A stretch of DNA of 61,104 bases from NCBI GenBank assembly GCA_001788015.1, contig MFZO01000047.1:1-61104 (forward strand). The letters are read 5' to 3'. Within the stretch, counting starts at the first letter, position 1, and every line of letters begins with the position of its first letter. Positions 48,714 through 57,169 of the stretch are shown here, piece after piece. Position numbers and translations under genes: made by a program. Under the pieces are notes generated by a model. The model did not search any database. It was not told the DNA's origin and saw nothing but the letters and a program-made list of their open reading frames with translations. Source of the stretch: Candidatus Roizmanbacteria bacterium RIFCSPHIGHO2_02_FULL_38_11. Lineage in GTDB: Bacteria; Patescibacteriota; Microgenomatia; UBA1406; GWC2-37-13.

Positions 48714-49628
48714 CTAAGACCCGAATAATTTTAAGAACCTGTTCTGGATTTTGAGTTTTATTTTCTCTGTTGATGAAACCAGATTTTTTTTGATCAACCA
48801 GAAGTTTGTTTCAAAGTGTAGATTGTGTGCAAATTTCTGAAAGTTATGCGGAATGCCGTTTTCTATATTTGAATATTTTTTCTTTTCCCAATAATAAAAA
48901 TAAACCAGAAAATAATAAAACATCTGTAATATTGATAAGGCAAACCCGTGCATTCCGTCTTTATAACCTTCTAATGCAAAGAACCTGCTTACAAATTCTG
49001 ACGAGGCTTTTTGAAGTGTTTGTGTTAATGTATACTTTCCTTTTCTTTTAATCAGAGAGTCGGCTTCTGATTTCGCATAGCGGATTCCTTTTTCGAAATA
49101 TTGATCAAGATTATCGTAATTATAATGTAGGATGGCGTTTTCTTCTTTTGCCTCAAATCTGAATTCTTTACCTTCCCCTCTGGGAATAGGATGCAGCTCT
49201 TTTGGCCAAATAACAGAATTTTTCTTAAACAATCTCAGTTGGTAGTCCGGCCACCAGCGGGAATGTTGAATCCATTTGTTGAAGATTATATTTTTTCTAG
49301 GAAACGAATAATAATCAAATTTATTGATATTAGATAAAAGATAAGAGATAATTTTAACTGGAAAGATTTCATCGGGATCGAGGTAAAGGATAAATTCACC
49401 CTTTGCCTGCTTTTTTAAATCTTCTTTTATCAGGTCGGCAAAAGTAACAGTTGACGGTAACGGAATAATTTTTACTTTTTTATTTTCCAACAGCCTTTTT
49501 CTATAGTCATTTCCAATATCAATATCGCCAATAATTATCTCTGAAACAAAACTTTTGATAGATTCCAATGTTTCAAAGAAATGAGGCGGATTATTTTTGA
49601 CAACTATAATTACACTTATTGGGATCAT
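48714..49628 (-). CDS. GT2 family glycosyltransferase (WaaE-like)
   Basis: PISVIIVVKNNPPHFFETLESIK, LYLDPDEIFP, HSRWWPDYQLRLFKKNS. Confidence 0.88.
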   Translation of the reverse strand: MIPISVIIVVKNNPPHFFETLESIKSFVSEIIIGDIDIGNDYRKRLLENKKVKIIPLPSTVTFADLIKEDLKKQAKGEFILYLDPDEIFPVKIISYLLSNINKFDYYSFPRKNIIFNKWIQHSRWWPDYQLRLFKKNSVIWPKELHPIPRGEGKEFRFEAKEENAILHYNYDNLDQYFEKGIRYAKSEADSLIKRKGKYTLTQTLQKASSEFVSRFFALEGYKDGMHGFALSILQMFYYFLVYFYYWEKKKYSNIENGIPHNFQKFAHNLHFETNFWLIKKNLVSSTEKIKLKIQNRFLKLFGS

Positions 49629-50816
49629 TTTTTAGTCAATATAAATTTTAATTCTTCTATCAGGTCAATTTTAAACATAAACCGCAGTATTATAAAGTAA
49701 ATTAAAGCAGAAATTAAAACAGTCAGAATGAGCAAGGGATAGGTTATCACAATAGAATTAATTATAAATAACGTTATTCCTCCCATTACTGCTGTTGCGA
49801 TTAAAGGTTTATAAACCGAATGTAAAAATCTGAAATAAACTTCCTTTTTAGCTATATATAAAACGACTGCGAACGTAAGTGAGAGAATGAGTTGATTAAT
49901 ATCTAGGTATTATTCCAATGAATCGATTCATCATAATCGCCAGTCCAGCCAACGTTGGAGCAAGCAATAAAGTTTGATAGTTAAGTAGTTTTTCGATGAG
50001 TCTAGCTATTTTTTCTTTATCGTTTTGTATTCTTGAGATAACTGGAAATAATACACGGTTAATATTATCCATAATAATTCTAATCGGAGATTCTGCCCAT
50101 TTTTTTGCCCAACCTATATAACCTAATCCTTCAAAACCTAAAACTTTCCCTAAAAATAAAGTTATAAGATCGTCTTTGAATAATGCTAAAAAGGAGCTTG
50201 CTTGAAAAGGAATGCCAAAGGAAAGAAGTGTTTTCAAGCTTTTTCTTGATATGCCAAAGCCAGGTTTCCAAAAAGAAATTGAGTACATTGCTATTAACCC
50301 AATTACTGCTCTGGCTATAACCGCGTAGGTAAAACTCATAACGCCAAAATTTAATAATGCCAATGTTGTTACCAATAGATAAAAAACCGTATTTTCTATG
50401 ATCTGAACTCGGACGATTTTTTGAAATTGAATTTTTCTTTCCAGAAAGATCGAAGGAATAGTTTTGAGCGAAGAGATAAAAAAAGCCAATAAAAGTCCCC
50501 AAAAAAGATAAATTCCTTCAACCGGAAGGTCGTAAAACTTCCTAATAGATGAAGTTGCAAAAAAACCTATGACAATGAGCGTTAATATAAGTATTTGTTG
50601 AATGGTAAAAGTTGTCTTAATATCATCGTCTGTTATTTCTTTTTTTTGAATGAGGGAGGCGGCAAGTCCGATGTCAGAAAAATAATTAAGAAGAGAGATA
50701 ATAGATAAAACAGTAATGTACATACCGAATATTGTGGGTGTAAGAAGAATTGTAAGTATGAGATTAGCGATCAATCCCAAAAAAGCTGAATAACCGCTCT
50801 GGAAAAATAGACTCAT
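49625..50816 (-). pseudogene. Wzx/PST-type polysaccharide flippase, frame-broken and internally shortened
   Basis: N-terminal ORF to 49896 ends ...MMNRFIGIIPRY*; a frame just downstream encodes INQLILSLTFAVVLYIAKKEVYFRFLHSVYKPLIATAVMGG...LRFMFKIDLIEELKFILTKK*. Confidence 0.7.
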
Positions 50817-50840
50817 TATACTTGTTATAATCTGCTTATG
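50814..50840. promoter_or_regulatory. Divergent promoter with symmetric shared -10 (GTTATAATC / GATTATAAC)
   Basis: TATAAT(+) 50826-50831 six nt before ATG 50838; TATAAC(-) 50829-50824 seven nt before ATG at 50816. Confidence 0.55.
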
Positions 50841-52652
50841 CATAAGGCAAAATCAATAATAATTGATCTGATGCTTCTTTTTATTATAACAATTCCAGCT
50901 TTCATTCGGATTTTGAACAGCCAATATTTTTCAATGCATGACGATCAGCATATTGTTAGGTTATTTTTATTAGATCAAGGTTTAAGACAGGGATATCTCT
51001 ATCCGAGGTGGGTTGACGGACTTGGGTTCGGTTTCGGATATCCTCTGTATAATTTTTATCCTCCGCTTGTTTATTATGTTGCTGAAACGTTTCACCTAAT
51101 GGGATTTTCTTTGATCTGGGCCGTTAAGTTAACCTCTATCTTGGGATTTTATATTGGAGCTTTTGGAATATACTTACTTTTAAGAAAATTCACAAACAAA
51201 TTGTCGGCTTTTTTGAGCGCTGCTTTATTTACTTATTTTTTCTATCACGCGACATTGATCTACGTAAGAGGTGCCCTGGCAGAGTTTTTTAGTTTGGCAA
51301 TTCTTCCTTTTGTTTTTTTAACTTTAGATAATCTCCAAGAAAAACTAAATCCTAAACGATCGGTTCTATTTGGTGTTATTTTAGCCCTAATCGTTCTTAT
51401 ACATCCTTTGATTGCTTTGCCTACTTTTATCTTTGTTGGTTTTTTCTTTTTATTTTATCTGCTGAAATTAAGATTCAGATGGAAATTCATTAAGTTATTC
51501 ATACTAAGTTTAGGCGTGGGTCTTTCGTTATCTGCTTTTTTTTGGTTGCCTTCTTTATTGGAACGAAAATATACATTGGTAGATAGAATATTGATTTCCG
51601 AGTTAGCTAGTTATCGACTTCATTACATTTATCCCCAGCAATTTATCTACTCACCGTGGGGTTATGGTGGGTCGGGAGTAGGGCTGTCAGACGGAATGAC
51701 ATTTCAGTTAGGCAAAATCCATATTGGATTAGTTTTAGGATCAATTATTCTGTCTATTATTTATATAACAATAATGTCATTGCGAGTCCCGCCAAAGGCG
51801 GGACGTGGCAATCCCTTTTTGAGATCGCTTCACTTCGTTCGCGATGACAACTATATTCGGTATTTTTATTTCTTTATTTTTCTCTTGTTGTTCAGTTTGT
51901 TTATGACAACAGAATATTCTTCTTTTATCTGGGATAGAGTTAAATATCTCTGGTATCTACAGTTTCCCTGGCGGTTTTTAACATTTGTAAATATTTTTAT
52001 TTCAATTACAGGAGGTTATTTTATTTATTTTCTATTTAGATTGTTGCAACAGTCCATTACACCTGACAGGTGGAGAAGAGCTATGAGTCAATCTATAGTA
52101 GCTATAATAATTGCGTTTACAATTTTTACTTATCAAAAATACTTTAGACCGCAGACATACATCGTTACCAACGACAAAGAGAGAACTTCTTTCGAAGAGA
52201 TTTCATGGAGAATAAGCAGAACTTCTTATGAATTTGTGCCAAAAGATGTAAAAACCAAAAAGTCAGAATTAAGTACGACTCTACTTGCAATAGAAAAAAA
52301 AGATCTGCCAAAAAAGCCGTATGAAATTATTTCCGGTGAAGGAGAGGTGTCAATGCTTAAAAATAAATTTCAAGTGAAAGAGTTTTCCATTGATGCAAAA
52401 TCTCCATTAACTTTTAGGTTAAATACATATAATTTTCCCGGTTGGAAAGCGTATTTAAAAAATCAGCAAATAAAAATAAATGATAATAATGATTTTAAGC
52501 TGATAACAGTCAGTATTCCGACTGGAAATGATGTTCTTAAATTTGTTTTTCAGGATACAATTGTGAGAAAAATTGCTGATTTGTTATCGTTTGCTACTTT
52601 TTTTTTAGTCTTTTTGAGTTTATTTAGTCATCTCAAGTCATCCCCGACCTGA
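50838..52652 (+). CDS. Multi-TM membrane protein (PTPS-related-domain/GT-C-like) with repeat-derived insert and C-terminus
   Basis: MHDDQHIVRLFLLDQGLRQGYLYPRWVDGLGFGFGYPLYNFYPPLVYYVAE. Confidence 0.78.
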   Translation: MHKAKSIIIDLMLLFIITIPAFIRILNSQYFSMHDDQHIVRLFLLDQGLRQGYLYPRWVDGLGFGFGYPLYNFYPPLVYYVAETFHLMGFSLIWAVKLTSILGFYIGAFGIYLLLRKFTNKLSAFLSAALFTYFFYHATLIYVRGALAEFFSLAILPFVFLTLDNLQEKLNPKRSVLFGVILALIVLIHPLIALPTFIFVGFFFLFYLLKLRFRWKFIKLFILSLGVGLSLSAFFWLPSLLERKYTLVDRILISELASYRLHYIYPQQFIYSPWGYGGSGVGLSDGMTFQLGKIHIGLVLGSIILSIIYITIMSLRVPPKAGRGNPFLRSLHFVRDDNYIRYFYFFIFLLLFSLFMTTEYSSFIWDRVKYLWYLQFPWRFLTFVNIFISITGGYFIYFLFRLLQQSITPDRWRRAMSQSIVAIIIAFTIFTYQKYFRPQTYIVTNDKERTSFEEISWRISRTSYEFVPKDVKTKKSELSTTLLAIEKKDLPKKPYEIISGEGEVSMLKNKFQVKEFSIDAKSPLTFRLNTYNFPGWKAYLKNQQIKINDNNDFKLITVSIPTGNDVLKFVFQDTIVRKIADLLSFATFFLVFLSLFSHLKSSPT

Positions 52653-52757
52653 TCGGGGATCCAGTATGTTTTAGATTCCCGCTTTCGCCAGGTACAGTAC
52701 TGTAACCTGGCTTTCGCGGGAATGATAATATGGATCCTGAATCAAGTTCAGGATGAC
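52637..52757. repeat. Composite palindromic element with nested GCCAGGTACAGTACTGTAACCTGGC
   Basis: GTCATCCCCGACC...GGATGAC; inner 25-mer 52687-52711 is the exact reverse complement of 41434-41458. Confidence 0.9.
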
Positions 52758-52767
52758 GCAATAAGAA

Positions 52768-54282
52768 TTATTGCGTCAGTTCAAAAAGGTAGATGGTTGA
52801 TTTATTACCCGGTTTGTCGAATCTCCTGATAAATTTAATCGGCCATTCGGTAGGAAAATCTCTTCTTTGAGCAAAAACGACATAAACGTAATTTTTTTCC
52901 AGTTCTTTTTGATTTTCGAATAGAGCTTTTTCATCCAGAGGCCAGTAGCCCTTAATAAAGATTTTGTCTCCGGGTTTTGTGAAGACGTCAAGTACGTCGC
53001 CGATCAAGCCAAAATTTCCTTCAGCAAGTAGGATTACCTGTCTGTCTTTTGATTTTTCCCGCGCGAAGTCAACTATTTCCTTAGCGCCTATTCCAACCGT
53101 TGCTCCCTCGATGTATTGACCGCGGTCTATCTCCGGAAAGGGGATCATAGGATAGTTAAAAAGAATCGTATAGTTGTAGTAGAAAAAAAAGAATACCAAC
53201 AAGACAAAAGACACAAGAGTTGTAAGTGTTTTTTTTAAATTAGCAATAAAATAGCCTGATAAGATGACGAATATACTTCCGAAAAAGATTAGATATCTGG
53301 GAAAAATGACTTTGGAAAAAAAAGCGATAGCGAAAAATGGGAGCAAGATCCAAGAAGCAAGATACAAGCTTAAATTTTTATCACTTCTAAATAATTTCCA
53401 TAAACCAAGAAGCGCAAAAATTACCAAGACAAAACCTGATTCATTTATTACGTATTCCGGGATGATTTGAATATTATGGAAGAATGAGGCGAAAGGATTT
53501 TGTTTAAATTCAGCAAAAGTCATGATGAATGTTTTATTCTTTAAAGAGACATAGTGAAAAAAAGGAGAAAGTCGCTGGACATTGTAGATTATAAGCGACA
53601 ACAAAGAGGAAACAATAAATAATAAATAATAGTTAATAGATTTAGAGAAAATTTTTTTAATATTTTTTTCAATCATTAGAATTGGAGAAAGAGCTGATAG
53701 CGCTAAGAAAATTCTGATAGATGATTTAGCTAACAGTGAGAAACCGGTTACTAGTCCGAAGATCAAAGCAACATCAAGTCTTAATGTTTTTAACAGTAAA
53801 ATCGAAAGAAAAAAAATCCAGATGAAACCAGCATTTACAGCAGAGTCAACTAAAGCCAAACGGTCGTAGAAAAGAAAGTAGGGAGTAAAAACATAAATAA
53901 AACTTCCGATAATGGCAGCCCGCTTATTAAAAAGATAATAGAGGAGCGTAAACATGCCGACTAAGCCGGCAAAACCGGTCGCAACCGAAAAGAGTCTTCC
54001 AGCAAGTAGTGCATTATCCGGAAAGAGCTTTAAAAAAGGGATAGTCCCCCAAGTCTGAAGAGGTTGTTTTCCGTCGGTCAGCGAAATAAATCTCCAGGAT
54101 GCGTCGTGCCAAGCGACCTTAGCCCAATGAATATAGATCCCTTCGTCAGAAAATATAGGAAATTTGTCAAGATGAAATAACCTTGTTGAGAGGTAAACAA
54201 TTAACAAGAAGAGAATAAAAAAGAAGTCTTTTTTAGAGAAGCTTTTTTTGACCCAGGAAATTACTGCAAAAATATCAAACAT
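52768..54282 (-). CDS. GT39-family glycosyltransferase
   Basis: FPIFSDEGIYIHWAKVAWHDASWRFISLTDGKQPLQTWGTIPFLKL. Confidence 0.88.
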   Translation of the reverse strand: MFDIFAVISWVKKSFSKKDFFFILFLLIVYLSTRLFHLDKFPIFSDEGIYIHWAKVAWHDASWRFISLTDGKQPLQTWGTIPFLKLFPDNALLAGRLFSVATGFAGLVGMFTLLYYLFNKRAAIIGSFIYVFTPYFLFYDRLALVDSAVNAGFIWIFFLSILLLKTLRLDVALIFGLVTGFSLLAKSSIRIFLALSALSPILMIEKNIKKIFSKSINYYLLFIVSSLLSLIIYNVQRLSPFFHYVSLKNKTFIMTFAEFKQNPFASFFHNIQIIPEYVINESGFVLVIFALLGLWKLFRSDKNLSLYLASWILLPFFAIAFFSKVIFPRYLIFFGSIFVILSGYFIANLKKTLTTLVSFVLLVFFFFYYNYTILFNYPMIPFPEIDRGQYIEGATVGIGAKEIVDFAREKSKDRQVILLAEGNFGLIGDVLDVFTKPGDKIFIKGYWPLDEKALFENQKELEKNYVYVVFAQRRDFPTEWPIKFIRRFDKPGNKSTIYLFELTQ

Positions 54283-54298
54283 AGTTTAGCTTATTATA

Positions 54299-55936
54299 CT
54301 ATCGCTTAAACAGATATATTGAGTTAAAATTTTTTACTAGGTTAAACTGCTTATTTTCCGGATTTAAATCCAAATCGTTTGTTTGGATTGCTAAGCAATT
54401 GTTCTTAGAAATTGAAGTTAGGTTTTTTGCCAGAAGGGTTTTATCATAATAAAAGTCTACTTTTTTCCCAAAATAGTAAACGATTGAAGGATGGTCGCCC
54501 CATTGTTTGGTGGAAGTTATCGTAAGTCCTAATTTCTCAAGAGTTTTTGTTGCATCGCGAGTTTCTTTTCCAACCAGAATAGAAAGTGAATTGCAACGAT
54601 CTTTAGCAAATAACGCCAGACGATAATGATCTTCGGGTTTGGAATAGAAGGTTGTAAATAAGTTGGTTTTGACGAAGTTCTGGTAGAAAATGTAACTTAG
54701 AATTATTATTCCTATAATTGTCATTCCGTACTTGATACGGAATCTATTTAATAAACTACTGGATTCCCACTTTCGTGGGAATGACACAAAAGGTAATGGG
54801 TGTGACAAAAGGGTCAATGGATAGACAGAAAGAAAGGCTAACTGGGGGATGGCTGGATAAAGATACCAGAAGATTTTGGTTTTGGTGAGATTTAAGAAAA
54901 TGAACCAAGGGAATAAAAATAAAGAATATAAAATCCATACATAATTTTTACGCTTCGCTAGATTTCTCCCCTTCGAGATGCTCAGGGTCGAAATGACAGA
55001 GAGAGCATTATAAATGACAAAAACTAAACCCAATAATGAAATCCAAAAGAATATACCTAATTGTTGAATCATTAAATCGATATAATAAGTTCTCTGACCA
55101 AAATGAGACTCAATTGAAGCGGTGACTCTTCTAAAATGAGTTTCGATGATGTGTTGTTGCCAAAAATCTTTGCCGAAGAAGAAGAACATAACCAAATACC
55201 AAATTGATAAAATGGCCATTTGGCTAAATATTTTCACCAATGTTCGCTTGAAAAGAGATTTCTCGACTTCGCTACGCTTCGCTCGAAATGACAGAAGGGT
55301 GGTAAAAGTTTGGTATGAAAGGGTGATTAAAATAGGATAAAAACCAATTAGAGATTTTGTAAGAACTGCGATGGTGAGAAAAAATAAGCTTAGCCAAAAA
55401 TTTTGAACGAATAAAAGATACCCAAGCCATCCGATAAGAAGAAATACATCTAAGTTCAAAATTTGTGAACGCTGGAGAAAGATAGGAGTAAAAGCTATTA
55501 TTACTACAGTTAGAAAAGCCATAACTTTACCAACCTCCGAGGTTTTCCCGTCGCTCCGCTCCTCTTTAACCTCGGAGGTTACATTAACAGCTTTTAAATA
55601 GATAATGTAAATGAAAATTAAAGCAATAATAGACAAGAATAGTGAAATCAAACGAAGAGAAATTTCAGGTTGAATAAATGGAGTAAGCTTCATAATAATT
55701 CCAAAAAATAGAAAAGGAAATGGAGGCTTGTCGAGCCAGTAATTTCCTTGCCAGAGAGGAACTAAGGATTTATTTTCAATAGTTTCTTTTGAAACCTGTA
55801 CATTAATTGATTCATCCCAGTCATAAAAAGGGGTTGGGTGAGAAATTAGTTTAAAGCCAAGAGCAAAAAAATAAAAAGAAAGAAAAAAAATCAGTAGTAA
55901 ATGATCTTTAATTACATTTTTTAGCTTAATTCTCAT
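54299..55936 (-). CDS. GT39-family (ArnT-like) glycosyltransferase with four repeat-derived inserts
   Basis: FYDWDESINVQVSKETIENKSLVPLWQGNYWLDKPPFPFLFFGIIMKL. Confidence 0.9.
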   Translation of the reverse strand: MRIKLKNVIKDHLLLIFFLSFYFFALGFKLISHPTPFYDWDESINVQVSKETIENKSLVPLWQGNYWLDKPPFPFLFFGIIMKLTPFIQPEISLRLISLFLSIIALIFIYIIYLKAVNVTSEVKEERSDGKTSEVGKVMAFLTVVIIAFTPIFLQRSQILNLDVFLLIGWLGYLLFVQNFWLSLFFLTIAVLTKSLIGFYPILITLSYQTFTTLLSFRAKRSEVEKSLFKRTLVKIFSQMAILSIWYLVMFFFFGKDFWQQHIIETHFRRVTASIESHFGQRTYYIDLMIQQLGIFFWISLLGLVFVIYNALSVISTLSISKGRNLAKRKNYVWILYSLFLFPWFIFLNLTKTKIFWYLYPAIPQLAFLSVYPLTLLSHPLPFVSFPRKWESSSLLNRFRIKYGMTIIGIIILSYIFYQNFVKTNLFTTFYSKPEDHYRLALFAKDRCNSLSILVGKETRDATKTLEKLGLTITSTKQWGDHPSIVYYFGKKVDFYYDKTLLAKNLTSISKNNCLAIQTNDLDLNPENKQFNLVKNFNSIYLFKR

Positions 55937-55966
55937 TTAATTCACTTTTGTCATCCTGAATTTATT

Positions 55967-57169
55967 TCAGGATCTGATTCTGGACAAGCCAGAATGACGA
56001 AACAGATTCCGAAACAAGTTCGGAATGACACGTTCTAAAATTCTACCAAAGTAAACTGCAACAAGAATGTTAAGAGGCACAAAAAGTAGAAGCAAATATC
56101 GGGGATAAATGGGAGTAATGAAAAGGAAAAGATTATAAACGATTAAAAAACTTGTCAACAATACAGTCAAATCATCTTTTCTGGCTTTTTTATCTAGCAA
56201 TAATTTAAATGCGGATAAAAGTCCTAAGATAAAAACTACAGGCCAGAGTATTGACCAGTATTGATAGTGAATTATTGGATATCCATCGGTCCAATATCTC
56301 CAATTGTTAAAGAAGATAAGATGAAGATAACTACCAAGCAGTTTTGAAATCTCTATTTTCGAACTTTCATAAAAAACAAAAATATATTTCTGGACACCCA
56401 AAAAACCTCGGAAAGTTCCTCCCAATATGAAATATCCAATGTAAGTAAAAACATAGGTTGAAAGTGAGATTAGATTCAATACGGCTAGCTCAATAAATAT
56501 TTTTTTAATACCTGTTTTGCTAAAAAAGTAATAGGCAAGCAACATTATATTCATAATGATAAAACCTACTAAAAAAAATTTGGTTGAAATGAAATATCCC
56601 AGAGATAAACCAGCAGAAAATAAAAATAGTTTAAATCCAACTTTTTTATAGATGAGAAAAAAAATGATAAAAAGCAGAAAAAATAAAAGTTGATAAATAT
56701 CAAGCTGCGGAGCGTGAATAAGCTGATCGGTAAATGAAGTATTTACGACGGTTAAGAAAACTGCGATTGATAAGGCAAAATAAGACTTTGTCGAAAAATA
56801 AACAATATGAGATATAACAAAAAGAGACAGAAATGCTACGGCTAAAGACATTACTCTTTGGTTGTTAAATAATAGAATCGATAACCCAATTAAGTATTTG
56901 CCCAGATGGGCTGTTTCTGGATTAATAAGGATGGGATTTAAACCTTTGACGTATCTGTAGCCTACGTACGTAAATAAGTCTTCATCAGAGATTACATTTT
57001 TTGAATTAGGTACAACCCATTGGGATTGATTATATTTTTTTTCGTAGAGTTTAGGATCGAATTTTTCTAGATAAAGCTCTCTGTTTTGCAGGATTACAAA
57101 AAAGAGATATAAAAAAGAAAAAATTAACAAAATAGTCGGTAAAATCAAAGCGATTGTGTTTTTTCCCAT
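55967..57169 (-). CDS. Multi-TM glycosyltransferase-like protein, C-terminus derived from repeat
   Basis: DEDLFTYVGYRYVKGLNPILINPETAHLGKYLIGLSILLF; ends VIPNLFRNLFRHSGLSRIRS. Confidence 0.78.
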   Translation of the reverse strand: MGKNTIALILPTILLIFSFLYLFFVILQNRELYLEKFDPKLYEKKYNQSQWVVPNSKNVISDEDLFTYVGYRYVKGLNPILINPETAHLGKYLIGLSILLFNNQRVMSLAVAFLSLFVISHIVYFSTKSYFALSIAVFLTVVNTSFTDQLIHAPQLDIYQLLFFLLFIIFFLIYKKVGFKLFLFSAGLSLGYFISTKFFLVGFIIMNIMLLAYYFFSKTGIKKIFIELAVLNLISLSTYVFTYIGYFILGGTFRGFLGVQKYIFVFYESSKIEISKLLGSYLHLIFFNNWRYWTDGYPIIHYQYWSILWPVVFILGLLSAFKLLLDKKARKDDLTVLLTSFLIVYNLFLFITPIYPRYLLLLFVPLNILVAVYFGRILERVIPNLFRNLFRHSGLSRIRS

